DNA from: Amblyornis subalaris
Lineage: Eukaryota > Chordata > Aves > Passeriformes > Ptilonorhynchidae
Assembly: GCA_018881555.1 (NCBI GenBank)
Contig: JACAXG010000109.1
Span: 2,165,251 to 2,229,250, forward strand
Direction: 5' to 3'
DNA: 64,000 bases
Below the pieces are notes generated by a model. It worked only from the letters and a program-made list of their open reading frames with translations. It was not told where the DNA came from and made no database searches. Of the stretch, positions 39,507 to 53,410 are shown piece after piece (positions within the stretch are counted from its first letter, which is position 1; every line of letters starts with the position of its first letter). A program made the position numbers and the translations under genes.

Positions 39507-42381
39507 TTGTAGTATATAATGCAAGCATAGCATGTGCATACATTTAATATACTACAAGTATAATTCCATATAATGCTTAAAAGTATTATTTTTTACTATT
39601 AGTATGTTTACTTTAAGAATCTAAAATTTAATTTCTGAAACCATATTTTCTGGATAATTTTCTTTTTTTCTGTGAATCAATATCCATCAAAGTTTAGAAT
39701 GTGCGTGTGTATGTAAATACATAAACNTGTTTTATTAGTTGTTCTAAGATATGCAGCTGCAACTTACAGATAGATGGCACCATTAAAAGAATTGCAAACT
39801 ATATTTCTTTTAACCTATACTTATAGTGCATTTGTATTATTAATATTTTAGTAGTAAATAGAAAGAAAAGTTTGTTGGTTTTTTTGTGATGGACTGGGAT
39901 GATTCACGTTGGAGTCTGTTTTTGCAGTTTTTCCCTCTAGCATTGGAAAAGTTCTGTGTTTTATCAATTTATTCAGTAAAAAGCTGAAATAAGCAGAATG
40001 ATGAAGAGTGGTGGACTTAAGAATTAAACATGCATTTGGGNTTTTTTTCTTCTTTTTTTTTCCTGTTTTTGTAGCACTCATATTTGTCAGAGGAGTAAGG
40101 AAAATTTCCCTTTACCTGTTATTGCAGAAATTTCAGAATAACCTACAGGTAGGGAGTGTGAGTAGGATTAACTGTTACAGGAAGTTCCACAGAGAGATTT
40201 TCTCACAGCTAATGAAAATNTAAGCCTTTAAGTAATATCTATCCTTTCACCAGAATGTCTTCTTTACACTGAAATATTTATTTCAGAATTCTTTTTCAGG
40301 ACTTTCATCCATAACGAAATTAAATTCCTTTCATATCCATTCATTTAGAACATAAACTATTTAATGTGTGCATACTGAGAGGAATCACAATAGTGATAAT
40401 AAATATTCTCGGTGATGGTATTATGTCTGATGTTGCACACAGGATAAAACAAAAAGATTTCTGTATCAAGACACAAGAACTAGAGAACAAGAAAGCACCT
40501 AATGCACTTGTATACTTACAAGGGAGGGGCTAGAGGGGAAAGTATTTCAATAGCTTTCTTTTTCTTTTAAANCAAATTTTGGTTTAATATTAAGAGAACT
40601 CCTCCCTCCCCAGCTGAGATCACTGCAGGGTGTCTCTCTTACTGAAGCCTGCTACACTCAGGTTGCAGGAGATCAACATTTATCTTTCGCATACAGACAT
40701 CAAAGTGTCTTCAAATGCAGGCAGTATGTAAAGAGGCAGAAAGGTAAAATAGCTGCCAATTCAGGCCATGTTTTCTGAGAAAAAGCCAGGCACTGTAAGG
40801 AGGATGTACAGATATGAGAGTCAAAAAAACAGAATAAAGTACACGAAACAGGCCTGAGTGTCTGCAGCTATTGTTTGCTTACGCTGGAATAACAACACCA
40901 CAAAAATACACTGCTGAGCTGGGACTCAGCTGGTGAGTCTCGTTCCAGGAAATTTACCTCTCCAACTCCAAAGGAATGGGATTTTAATTCTAAGCTGTTT
41001 CCCATGCAGTGATTTGGACTGTTCAGTTTCTTCCCCTTTTGAAAGATTTAGTACAGTCCTTTTCACTGGCCCTCAGCTCCAAAAGATAATAAAAGGTTTT
41101 CCTCACCCACTTTTTCATGCTTATATATATCTTTTAGCTTTACTCCTAAGGACAAATCTGCTGAATTAGTGAGAGGTGCACAGAACTTCATTGTGTGAAG
41201 ACACTGAGGGAAAACTGCAGGCATATTAAGATGTTTGACTTATTACCAATAAATATGACTTGATAAGTACAGGAACTGTTTGTTGTTCAAAATCTTCAAA
41301 AGTTTCTTCAACATTTATTTTTTTTTACATACTTGCAGGTTATTCTTTTAAACCTAGAGATTAAAAATACCAAATTATGCAAAACTTCTATTTAAAGACT
41401 TTCAAAGAAACCTTCCTTCTTTCTTATATTCTGACTTGTTACTCCCATCTTTTTTTCTGTTCAGACAGGAAGAACAGGCAAGGAAAGAAAAGTGAAAAGA
41501 AGANGAAAAGTGAAGTCATTGGATTTTCCTGCATGCACATATCAATAAAAACACAAAGTAATGTAAAGAAATTATTTTAAAATTCATAATTTCAACTGAA
41601 AATAAATTAGCACATNCCAGTTACTTGTAGATTCTTTATGCATGAAATAAATGTATGCTGTTTGATTAAATGTTAGTCTTAAAGATCCTTCTGCTTTTCC
41701 AGAGATTGATTGGTNAGAATTTTATCTTGCTGGATAAAATATCACTTTTATAGAACAAAACAGCATGTTCTAAATCTATGCAATGTGTNATATTCAGTTT
41801 TATAACACACAGATATTGTCCATCCTTCACTGATAGTGCTGTCTCCATTGCTCATTGGTGATCTTTAAAAAGTTGGAGTCTTAGTGATTGCATCTTGTTA
41901 TTTCCAGTTTTTCTGAAAGACCCTAACTATATACTTATACTGACAGCACAGAAAGAAGAGTCAATATAGATGTCAATATTACACAATAAAAAAGAGAGTT
42001 ATCTTTAGCAACAGAAATGAGTACTTGACTACATGATATTTGGGGGGGGTATTTATATGAAAATGTATATTATAATAACAAAGTGCTCTAGAGGTCACAA
42101 AAGTAAATTACTTGACTATCAAGAGTAAGAGAATTCAAGTGAAGTCTTGAATCCTTTAAAATTGATGAGTTTGACCTCAATTAACTCTAATAGGATCAGT
42201 GCTTTCCTCTGTCTCTTCAAAAGCTATTGCTCCCCATTCTCCTGCCATATACACCCACATACTCAGGTTAAACAAGTAGTGTTAATACTTTATAAGATGT
42301 TTTATGTATTTCTGTACAGACTGAAAGGATAGAACACAAAATATTCCTGTTGTTTTCTTGCTCGTAGGTCTCTGGTAAGTC

Positions 42382-42399
42382 TTTTTTTTTTTTTTTTTT
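42382..42399. repeat. Poly-T, 18 bases
   Basis: An uninterrupted run of 18 T followed by CCCC. It could be the reversed tail of a retrocopy, but no parent sequence is recognisable to the left. Confidence 0.85.
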
Positions 42400-42842
42400 C
42401 CCCGAAAGTCTTGTTTTACACATAGACTTGGTAGGAGACGCCTGTTTTCCTTTAACTGCTGGTAAAGGATGTTGCAGACACCAAGTAAGGGATTCAAATG
42501 GGAAGCAGAAATTGTATTAACATGATTGTATTGTATACAGAATTTGCCATGNGCCAGTGTCCAGTGTCTACACATAATTGCTGCATAGCTGTAGGGGGGT
42601 TGGAGATTTTGATTCTTCTTTCTGTGATGTTAGTTCCTGCCTCACGAACACTCCTGAAAATGCTCATGGATACCCGTTAGCTTTTAGTGATGTATCAATG
42701 GCCTGTAGACCTTTTTCCAGATGATTCTTTCCTGAAAGCTGGAGTTTAACCATCATACAGGAATAGACACATAAGATGCTGTTACATTTTATGTTATAAA
42801 AAATGTGTATGCCTTCTGTCTGCCTGGGACCTCACCTCAAGG

Positions 42843-43493
42843 ATGCTAAAATGTGGTTTTAGTCCCATTTTACTCTCCTATGAAATTCCTTCATGTTTCA
42901 TTAAAATATCAAGGAGTGGGATACTCACATCTACTTTATCCATGGGTAGCAGAGTGTATCTGCTGGTGGTCCTAGTTCATGAGGCATGTTTTTCCACATC
43001 CTGTTGTCCATTTCCCCAGAATTTTGCCTTTTACAAAATAACAAGAAGGGGTGATGATTTTTATGGGCAGTCATTCTCTGACTCTGTACAAGCACCGGAT
43101 CTTCATGTGGCTAGCAGCCATATATTTAAGTTCCTGAAGGAGGCTTGGTTTGCTTTTCATTTTTTTTCTTTTCCTTTCTCCCAGCTTTTCTTAAAAGAAA
43201 AGCAAAACCTTGCTTACAGACTGAACATCCAAGAACATGAAAATCAGGCACATAACCCTAAGGATTCTGGACCTTCACTCAGTCCTGAAAAAGTAGAACA
43301 TAATGAGATCATAGTGGTCATTGTGTTTGGATTGGGCTCTAAAGCCAGGAACAGTCTTCATACTTTAAAAGTACTTCTAAGCTCTATTGGTATTATACAA
43401 CTGATAAATAGTTTTCACTTGAGCTATGAAACCCATTCGCTTTCAGCAGTGTGGAATGCTTGGCTTTTCCTCTTTATGCGTTTTGTATTTTAG
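42843..43493 (+). other. Unassigned 216-codon open frame, longest in window
   Basis: From an ATG at 42843 the frame stays open for 216 codons, and there is no in-frame stop back to a TAA at 42747. The open span is therefore 744 bp. For about 40% GC, stops should occur roughly once per 16 codons, so this length is unlikely by chance. I do not recognise the protein. It has a hydrophobic, F-rich middle (FHFFSFPFSQLFL), a charged segment (KEKQNLAYRLNIQEHENQ, then SPEKVEHNE) and a hydrophobic C-terminus. There is no signal peptide, no known motif and no neighbouring exons. A possible splice acceptor (TTTCTCCCAG) lies inside at about 43174-43183. It could be a decayed exon, a lineage-specific transcript or a chance frame, and I favour chance or a relic. 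Confidence 0.2.
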
Positions 43494-46400
43494 GCTGTGT
43501 AGTTTAATTCACTCAAAATATTGAGTGCTATGAAGCAAACTGCTTTATAGATTTCAGCTTGTGGAAGATGAAATCAGAAGCCATCATAAACACTCAGAAT
43601 TTTAACCTATTTCTTTTTATAGTAACAGCCATATTCAATTTTGTATTTTACACAAAATAAGTAAAGGGGGTAGTTTGATTTGGTAATGCAGTCTTCTGAT
43701 CTTTGTTGTTTTACTTATTTTGCTACTTTATCTGAAACTCCTGTATAGATATAAGCTAAGGTTATGTAGACCAGAGGTCTTGTCTGTATTTTTAAAATTT
43801 TGTTTCATTTTAACTTTCTTAGAAGAAACAAAGGACACCCCCAAATTCTTTAAAGTATATGTGCACATTTCCACAGACACTAGTATAAAAAATTATTTGG
43901 TAGATAAAAATGTTTTGCTTGAAGCTTATTTGCCTTATCAGTAATAAAGAAGTTTTAAAGTGTTTTATTATGCCGTCTTTAACCTTGATTTTTCACACAT
44001 ATAACTGTGTGAAACATGGAACAAGTGTTCGGATGTAATGACAATTGATGCTGAAGGAAGGACCTATTTCTAAATCTTTGTAACAGACTCACTACACAAT
44101 TATAGCACAACTAGCACCAGGATACTCACAGACTCATATTTTTTTTCTAATCTAGATATTTTCTTGTTAATAATGTAGATTAAAAAATCCATAATTTACT
44201 TCCTATTTCACAATGGTGTGGACAGACTAAGATTTGATGATGCTGAATAAGCAGACAGTTCCTCTTTGCGTTTTTTTTTTGTGCAGACTATGGGGTCCAG
44301 GCACCTCTAGAGACTTCTGTCTGAGCCTGCCCCACAACTGCAGAAGAGTCACAGGCTGTGGGGAAGGCTGTGGAAGGGATGCCTTGCACATTCCCATCTT
44401 TCCACCAGCAAAATGAATGCAATTAATTCTCTGAAACTTATATACATTAGGTTCAAAGGTTCACCGGTAAGGTACGGATAAATTACAGATATCCTTGTCA
44501 GAGAGAAAGATCCACATAAACAGAAAGTACATCACCTTAGTCAGAATTTGGCATTTAGGTAGGCAAGGTGCATGACATGGGANGACTGAGAATGTGTCTA
44601 GGCAAGCCTCACGGAATTATACAGGGAAATAGGAAGACCTGCCACAACTGAATTTATTATTTAGCGCTATTTCTGACTTTCTTCTAAGTAAAAGAACTGC
44701 ATAAAGCACAGTAAATAAAGAAAAAACAACAAGGTTTTCACAGCTACTTTAAGACAGAGTGCATTGTGAGTCTGCCTCCCGCCAAGAAACCAAAATTATA
44801 TATTGATGTACACATCCCTGATTTTGCAAAGTTGGATTCTGATGAGCTAAAACCATCAGTAGCAGTGACCTGTGTAGGTAGGATGACAGTGAATTATTTT
44901 TAAATTCTTCTCAGTAAACAACTACATATGGTCACCTCTGTTGTATATGTGAAAACAAATTCCCATGTCTAAGATATAAAGCAAGACTTCTGTGGAAGCA
45001 GAAACAGGCTCATCATGATTACATAATTATTTTTAAAAAGCCAAATGGCTTTTTTATTTACAAGGTGAGAGGGCTATAGGAATCTCACAAATTGCTATTT
45101 TTTAAAAAAGTTCAGGAATCAAGTGGAATGTTTTTTTAAAATTTATATTAATTCCAGATTGAAATCCTGTATATCCAATTTTAGCCTACTGCACATTTTT
45201 ACAGCTGAATGTACAGTTGGAACTCCTGGAAATGAGGGCTTTTACTATGGAAATGCTGGCATAGTTTTAGCTGGGGTCGGCACACACAGCATACTGTAAT
45301 GTGCTTTAAAACTTGAGATGGAGACCAGAAGTCTGAGGCTCAACAGCAGCAAACCCTGTATGTATGAAATACAAGCCTCCCTAAAAAAAAGGCACACAAG
45401 ACTGCTACTTCTGGCATAACTCTCATTGATTTAAAGGTCAAAATGAACCTCATTGTGTTTGTTTAAAAAGATGGTGATGATGTGCTTTGCACGCACAGGC
45501 TGAAATCCTCAGAATAATAAAAGATATGGAAGAGCATAACAAACCTCTCCAATATGTATGAAACTCAGTGATCGGTAGAAAAAAATTTAGTTGTGCTAAA
45601 ATGAATAAGCATTAATATTTTGAAACCACGGTGTTGCTTACTGACAATCAGAAGCGTATTCCTCAGCCAAAAAGTGAGTACTGGAATGTCAAAGCACTCT
45701 AATTTATCCATCTGTATAATTTTAAACAGGTGAGACAGAGGCAGTGCTATACCAGTCAGGATGAAACAATGGACTGATACTGCAGCAAATGATCTGAGAA
45801 AATGAGGTCTCTTGGCAAGGTTCATAAGGCAGTAGTAAAACAGCCTGATCATCTCACTAATGTGGATTTAAAATGAGAGTTCAGGATTATGAGTATAAAA
45901 AGTGTTGATTATCAGATAAATGGAGTCAGATGGACAATGACGTCCCTTCTAATTTTTACTGTGCTAAAAGGCAAGTGACTTGGCACATGTTTAGTACACA
46001 TGAATATAGTCCTTTAATTTTCTAGCCTTTCTTATTTCTCGCTTTATTCCTTACCTCCTATTTTTCATTCACCTTCTCCTATGCTTCTAAGCTCAATACA
46101 GATATTCAATACCTCTCACTCGCCCGGTCACTTCANACAGGATAAATTCACACTCTAAGCTGTGCATTAACCTGCCGTCTCCAGACACACAAATATTTGC
46201 CTAGCTGGAGCTGTACAAAACACTAGTGACAGTGTGGATGTGGACTAAATTTAGGAGGATAATCCTCAATCTCTCCCACAGCTGTTACTGATGGAGAGAT
46301 ATGTTTTTTGTAATTCTGATGGTGTTTGTTGCAACTGATTATTGCACAGAACCACAGAGTGTCTGCTTCCAAACTCAGACATTTGCATTACCAAAACATG

Positions 46401-46588
46401 AACAGAAATAGAGAATAATTTTTGTGGAATACTTTCATGTATGCCAAGCAATGTGTTCAGTCTAAGGCACCAGCCACCCATTCATTTCATTCATTTATCT
46501 CTATTCTATCTAAGTCTCATCCTGCTCTCAAGACGTTAACGATTTTCCATGTGGGGAAATTCAGGTCCTTTGGATTCTCCCAATGCTG

Positions 46589-46660
46589 CCTTTCTTTTAT
46601 TCCTCCCTTTGTTCTTTCATTTATTCTTGCTTTATTTGTTTATTTGTTCATTCCTTTCTT
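46589..46660. repeat. Pyrimidine-rich low-complexity tract
   Basis: T/C-rich sequence with scattered TTTATTTG and TTTCATTTATTC units. Confidence 0.6.
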
Positions 46661-47580
46661 ACTTGGCTATGTAGACAACTGCTTGCTCAGCCTCCATCAA
46701 CAAAATACAATTTGAAAAGTAGTGGCATACAGGATTTTTACNGATTTCTTGCTAAGAACATAACCACTATCCTTAGTTAGGACTGGAGAAAAGGGAGTTA
46801 TCCAGAATATCAAAAGGATTTGAAAGTTCTCTATCTGGTGCTGATGATTTTCTGTAGTCTGCCACTTCCTAGAAAGTGATTTTTTTGATAGAGGCTCCTA
46901 AAAGACATCTGTTCACTTAGAAAAGCTGGATCCACACAAATGGCATGAATGACAGTGATACTACTCCTGATTTGATGGTGACCTCATCATCATATTTACT
47001 TTAAAGAAAGTATCAGTTTCCTAGGTAAACTGAAGCTTATTGAAATTTCAATATCTGAAAAAGATACCTAATTATTCTGAAAAATAAAGCTCTTTTGACT
47101 GTTAAGGAAGAAGATTTAGAAAAAAGGTGTTCCTTAGACATACATTTTCTGAGGAAATTGTAGGGATACTTTTGACAACACTTCCAATAAAAACTTCAGA
47201 CACTATCTTTCTGGTTTTAGCAATGCATTATGTAGTGATTGTACAATTACTTACTGGTGGTGACCTGATCCCAGCCACACTTCTTGTGACCAGGAAACTG
47301 AGGAATTCAGCATTTTTTTATCCTGTCTTGTGGGCTTTAGAGCAGGCAGCAGTACATGGATTAAGATAAAGGAAAGCAAGACAGCATTGTCCTTTTCCTT
47401 TGATGGCTCCCAATAAAATAGAATGTGTTTCTCCAGAAAAAAAATAAAAACAAACCCATTTTGAATGAACTCATGACCTTGAGTATTCAGAATTTTTGGC
47501 CTAACAATTTGAATCACCTCTATTCCATTCTATTACACTTTTTTTGGAAACAAATCACCACTCAATAATTGGACATGACT

Positions 47581-47673
47581 GAGAAGCCTGACTGAAGACG
47601 TCCCTGCNCATTAAAGGGGTTGGACTAAATGTTCTTTGGAGTTCCCTTCTACCCCAAACTATTCTATGATTCC
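47581..47673 (+). mobile_element. CR1 LINE 3' end fragment
   Basis: GTCCCTGCNCATTAAAGGGG, TTGGACTAAATG, CCCTTCTACCCCAAACT and ATTCTATGATTCC reproduce the CR1 3' untranslated region and terminal repeat with moderate divergence. Only about 90 bp remain, so this is a strongly 5'-truncated insertion. Confidence 0.9.
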
Positions 47674-50600
47674 ATGGTTCAATGTTTCATCAGTTTTGAT
47701 TCTAATTTGGATTTCTTTTTATCAGTGCTTGCAATATTTTCTTCTCCTGATTCCTAATTACAGAATACATTTTCAAGTTCTAGTAAATTTTCTGACATTA
47801 TTTAAAAATACAGATCTCAAAATATTCTTAAAGGAAAATAAGCTGTCATTACTCAACATTGTTGCTGTGTTTGTAAAATAAAGGTGTGTTTATGAGGTTT
47901 TTTTGTTTCCCCTCTAAGTTATACTTAGAAATATCGANCAAATCATTAGAAGGCAGCTGGAGCCAAAACCTCAGAACTTACCAGTAGGCCTGACAGCCAA
48001 AGCTCTGTCAAGGTTGGATTACTTCATGTAAAAAATTGATTCTGTGCCACTGATAAGTTTAGGGTTCTCTGCACATGGTGACATCAGTATTAATAGAATA
48101 AGTGGTTGATAACCTTCATTTTCCATGCTGCCAGAATCTGTGATACAAAAACTCTACACTTCTGTAGTGGATCTTCTCTTTTTTCAAGTCCCCTCTTCAG
48201 AACCACAGTTTTGGCTCTGAATAGATCAGTTATTTCTTCAATAACATTGATCTCTGTGCTTGCTCAGAACTTTTTATACCAACACATACATGCCTGTGTA
48301 TGTTCTTCATTTCAGGTCCTGTAATGTGTAATTTANAACTCAGAAATATATGTAATATATTTCAGACATCAGTTATGTTCAAATCTCAAAGAGCTCTAGG
48401 CTTTCTTAATATTTTTAATTGTGATTAATTATATGCTGAATTTTATTTTTTCCCTGGTTTCAAGATATAGCACCCCTGGCACGTACTGTGTGGGCCTGGA
48501 ACAGATGCTATTTGGAATGTCTGTAGCAGATGAGCCTTTTTCGTCGATATATACCCCCTGTTTTTGATCNTTACTTCCCAGAATCTCCCAGCAACTATGA
48601 AATGGAATTTTAAAAGAAATAATTAGAAAATACTGATGCAAAAATGGTTAAATATGGTTATGTATAAATTACTAATAATGANATTATTCAGTGTACAGAT
48701 TAGATGTTGCAGCTGAAACTCAGGGAGCTCCATAACTAAAATATTGCACTTTAGGTATTTGAAGAAGTATGAACAAAAAAGGGAGGCCCACTCTTGTACA
48801 CTGCAGCATAAGTTCTCACTAGGCAATACTTTAACNGTATAAAAAAACCCAACAAAATCCCTCCAACATCCGAAAATAGCATTTGTTAACTAAGCGTATA
48901 AGATCAGTACTATTTCTACAGATTTGAAAGTAATGAGTATGGTATCTTTATCATGTCTGTATTATATCTCAAGAGAGATGGACAAAAAGGTCACGTATGA
49001 TTTATCCTGTAGGGAGAAATATTTTAAACAGTGGATTTTTTACACAGCCTGAATGAAAANAAGGAAAAGGATACGAAGCTGAATTGTAAATATTGTTTTA
49101 TATAATACACTAGTAAAATCAATGGTATTTGGCAAATGTGTGTGTATGTGTGCATGTGATTGGTTTAAATATATATCCAGGTATTTAGGTGAAAAGTCTC
49201 ATTTGTGCTTGCCAAAACCTACACCAGTCCCAGCTCAGGTAGGTGATGAAGATGGGGGAGCCAGATTTTCCAAGCTGGAGTAGTGGGGCTTATTTTAGCC
49301 TGGCATAATTTCAAAAGTGACACTACATCAATGCAAAAAGAATGCTAAAGCAATATAGCTAGAGTCAGCATCTTATCTTGGTTATTTCCCNTTGAAAAGT
49401 GAACCGATAACAAATAAAGGGGAAATTACTTACCAATAACCAGATTTTTGTGAGCTATCTTGTACACATTAATATTTGTAAGTGATCATGTACCAAGGCT
49501 CTTGAAGACAGACTTTTTTTTTTTTCATGCTTTTGCATTATCTGGAAATTTAACATATTTTCCAGTCTCTTTACTTATTTCATTCTCATGCATAGAAGGC
49601 ATGTTTGCAAAGATATCTTCAGTTAGCTGTCATCTGCACATTTCCACAACATAAAGAGACTTCCAGAGGAAAGGCAAGGAGATTTGGCAGTGAATGGATG
49701 AATCTCAGAACAATCCCAAGCACTGTAAATAAGCCTTTCCTCTTGGAGTCCTTACTCCATGCACATGCATACAACAAGTCATTCTGGCATGTTTGCAGGA
49801 AGGTATTTAAACTACCCAGTAAAGACTGGCCTAATTTCTAGAAATCTGTTCGTAGTACTTTTCCAAGTGTTAGAAACTGCTCTCCAGACTGCTTTGAAGA
49901 CAGTGAGCCAGATACATAGCTGAATATATGCAGGTCTATAGATTTTGAATGATTGCACTTCCTCCTTGAATCAATAATGTATGATTAATGTTTTGTGTTC
50001 CTCAAGAATTCAGAAAATCAGATAGAATTTTGAGCACAGTTCTTTTTTATTTAGAATCTCATTTATCACATATGAAGTTAATTCCACTATTTTCTTTCAG
50101 TCACTAAGGAAAAAAAATTACCCACATAGGCAAGAAGTGAGGCATATTAAAATATTTTCAAATTTTAAATGCAGTCAGCTTATTGTCTTTAAATGTAAAG
50201 ATATTTACATTATATAAAATATTTGTTACACAGATGAGATGGACCTGTCCTTGTAGTTAATTGAGAAGTATTTATCATGCATTTTTAATAGACTTATAGG
50301 AACTGTGTTGAGCAATAAAATAGAAATGCTTCTACAATGCCAAGCCTCTGAGCAGCTTTTAAATCATTATAATTTATTTAAGCTATCACCTCAAAGTATT
50401 TGTTCACCAACTGGAATCCCTTGATCTCAGNTATGTTGATTTTGGGATACAAGGTAGACTATTCAGTCAGAGGTTAATAGAAAGCTCAAGAACTGACATT
50501 TTGTCAACTATCAATGCTAGAAAATGGTTTGATAACATTGGGTATGCAGTTGTTCCTCTTACCTTTAGGCTTATTCAAATATCAGAACTTAACATCATAG

Positions 50601-51133
50601 TATAATAACTCTTTTAGAGCCTCTTGAGAAGTTCCTAAAATTCATGCTTACACATATGGTGTCTGTGTGAAAGACATTTCATTCTGTTTTACTTTTTTTA
50701 ACTTCAGATCTCTTGTAGTCTGGTTCCAAAGAATGAATGTCTGCAGCTGGAGTGCATTAAGTGATTCCTGCAGTCCATCTTCTACCTTAGTTTTATTAAA
50801 AAATGTTGAAAAATTCAGTTTCTAGTTTTTCAAAAGGCTTCACAATGCAGACTAGAGCACAGTAAATGGGAAACTTGCTTAAACTGCATTGAAACTTCTC
50901 TCTCTAAGACTGCTTAGCTACACAGAATACATCTTTTTAGACAGTCCTTCTCCTTTGCAGAGTGAATCCATATTAATTTTCATCTGTTTTGCATATTTTA
51001 ATTGTTAGTCTGATTTATATATTCCTATAGAAGGATTTTCTTCTAGGATAAGAAACTGAATTTTGCAGAAACTCTCTGTGGTTTCTCAGTTATCCATATT
51101 TCTATATATGTATGTTCTTCACTATGCTGTTAC
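47674..51133. other. Unique AT-rich block
   Basis: No gene or repeat beyond short T runs (for example 49515-49526) and isolated Ns. Open frames are short and resemble nothing known. Confidence 0.55.
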
Positions 51134-51138
51134 CTGTA

Positions 51139-52207
51139 TGTAGTGGGTTGATGCTGGCTGGATGACAGGCACCCACCAAACTCGCTCTCTCACTCTCCTC
51201 TTCTGCTGTACAGGGCAGAGAAAATATAACAAAGGGTTCANGAGTTCAGATAATGACCGGGAGAGATCACTCACCAAATACCATCATTGGCAAAACAGGT
51301 TAGAATTAGAGATATTAATTGAATTTATTACTGACAAAATCAAACCTGATAAATAAAACCTTCAAAACACCTTCCCCACCACCCACCCCTCCTTACCAGC
51401 TCAACCTCATTCCCCAGCAGCGCAGGGAGACAGGGAATGGCAATTATGGTCAGTTTCTCACACGTCGTTTCTCCAGCTGTTCAGGGAGAGGAGTCCTCCC
51501 CGTTCTTCATCATGGGATCCCTCCCATGGGAGATAGTTCTCCACGAACTTCTCTAACATGAGTCCATCTCACGAGCAACAGCTCTCTGTGAACTGCTGCA
51601 AAGTCAGTCCATCCCACGGGCGACAGTCCTGCTCAAACTGCTGCAGCAAGGGTGACTCTTCCANGGGATGCAGTCCTTCCAGGACAGGGTGCTCCAGTGT
51701 GGGGTCCTCTCTCCACGGGCCGCCCATGTGGTCACAACCTTCCCTAAGGCATCCACCTGCTCCAGGGTGGGTCTCCTCCATGGGCTGCAGGTCATTCTCT
51801 GCATCCCCACGGACCTCCATGGGCTGCAGGGTCACAGCTGCTTCACCATGTTCTTCGCCACAGCCTGCAGAGGCATCTCAGCTCTGGTGCCTGCAGCACG
51901 TCCTCCCCCTCCTTCTCCACTGACCTTGGCGTCTGCAGAGGTGTTCCTCTCACATATTCTCACCTTGTTCTTCTCTGGCCACAATTGCATCTGTGCAATA
52001 CCTTTTTTTTTTCTTCTTCTAAAATCTGTTATCACAGAGGCATTACCACCATTTCTAATTGGCCCAGCCTTGACCAGCGGCACATCCATCTTTGGAGCTG
52101 CCAGGGATCGGCTCTGCTGGACATGGAGGAAGCTTCTGGCACCTTCTCACAGAAGCCACTCCTGTAGCCCCACTGTTACCAAAGCTTTGCCATGCAAACC
52201 CAATACA
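51139..52207 (-). mobile_element. ERVL-type solo LTR, 1069 bp
   Basis: On the minus strand the element begins TGTATTGGGTTTGCATGG and ends CCAGCATCAACCCACTACA, giving TG...CA ends. Its wording (GGCTTCTGTGAGAAGG, CACTCACCAAATACC reversed, and a long GC-rich middle) matches the large LTR family abundant in songbird genomes that I associate with ERVL. A poly(A) signal AATAAA on the minus strand lies at 51329-51324, near the 3' end as expected. The flanking 5-mers are CTGTA (51134-51138) and CTGTG (52208-52212), a 5-bp duplication with one mismatch, the length usual for ERVL. No internal viral region adjoins. All open frames within it are shadows of the GC-rich repeat array. Confidence 0.9.
51490..51850. 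repeat. GC-rich degenerate tandem array inside the LTR
   Basis: The words CTCCACGAACT, CAACATGAGTCCATC, CCACGGGC and TGCAGTCCTTCC recur in diverged units of roughly 50-60 bp. Later units add CATGGGCTGCAGG. This is the length-variable middle of the LTR and explains several spurious open frames on both strands. Confidence 0.7.
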
Positions 52208-52212
52208 CTGTG

Positions 52213-53410
52213 GCACTGATGTTAACAATAAGTATGCAACTGGAAAAGAGGTGTCTAGGGCAAAGGTTAAATCCTATAAGTCATTGAAAAGCATTGTGTC
52301 AGTGATAGAATAGCACCTCTGCTAGCAACAACACGCCTTGGTTTTTTACCTTTATTTCAGGCAGTGTGAAATTTGGTTTTTTGAGTTGTAGTTAAAAGGT
52401 TCTTTGTTAAAAGTTCTTTGAATGAAATAATTCTTTTGTTGATAGCATCCAATCAGGTATATGACTGAAAAGAATACCAGAAAGAGTTTAGCTACTTTTC
52501 AGGGGTGAAAGACACTCCTTCTAAAGCGTTAAGCAAGATTACATATTTTTTTCGATGAGCTGTAGTTAGTTCTGAGAGAGGAAAAGATCTGCAGCAAGTA
52601 GCCAATATCCCAGATTACAGATCAAATCTGATTAGCTCTGAGTAATTAGTTTGAAATCCTTCTTGGGTTTTATCCATTTGGAAAGAGTTTGCATTTCATT
52701 TTGACTAGCTATTATTCATAAATAGGAAAAAAAGGTGATTTTACTTGAAATGAACTTTGCCTAAGAGTAGAAAGTAAACTGGAAGATCTACATAGTTTGT
52801 CAGTAGTTCTCACTATAAAGCTCTTGCAACTCTTACAGAATAATTAGAGAAACACCTTTCTTCATTCCTACCCTCATTATCTGAAAAGGAATATCAGGAA
52901 ATATTGTATGCATACATTTTACTTACAATGACATAAAAATAAAAACTACTTAGATTTTCAAGATTTGTCTTAAATGTTAAATGTTTCTCTCGATTTTGTC
53001 CTTGATTTGAATATCTACCCATAGGCAGCTCTTGCCTTTTGCGATGACAGAAAACATCACACATCCTATAAAGTGTCTAATTCAAAAATCTGAATTTTCC
53101 ACAGCTGACATATACAGTCCAGTCACTTAATCAGTCCCCAGCCTGATATTCTAAGGCATCTAAGATATCATTGGATGCTAGTGGCCAGCAGCTGAATAAA
53201 ATCCTTAGTGGTCAATGCAGACANGGTGGCCAGCAACTATGTATCCTATATAGGTACAACTAGAATTTATTTTTTTTAATCTACCAGACTACATAGAAAA
53301 ACTGCCCGGCATATGTTTGGAATTTGAATCTACAGCCTTTACTTGAATAAAATCCTCATCAAATTATAAATATAAGTATTCTTCTCTATGTTCTTTACCC
53401 CATTTTATTG
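52213..53410. other. Unique AT-rich block
   Basis: I see no gene, transposon or notable repeat. Confidence 0.55.

Larger units (their letters stand above)
37291..47574. other. Unique block with simple repeats and one long open frame
   Basis: No named gene. Contents include GT and TA microsatellites (38489-38502, 39484-39506), an 18-base T tract at 42382-42399, an unassigned 248-codon open frame at 42750-43493, a GC-richer segment at 44283-44420 preceded by a poly-T and GTGCAG, and a pyrimidine-rich tract at 46589-46660. The rest is unremarkable AT-rich sequence. Confidence 0.5.

Noticed and set aside
51558..52219. Several overlapping open frames on both strands (up to 183 codons)
   Set aside because: They fall inside the GC-rich LTR array, where stops are rare. 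The frames overlap each other and resemble no viral or host protein.
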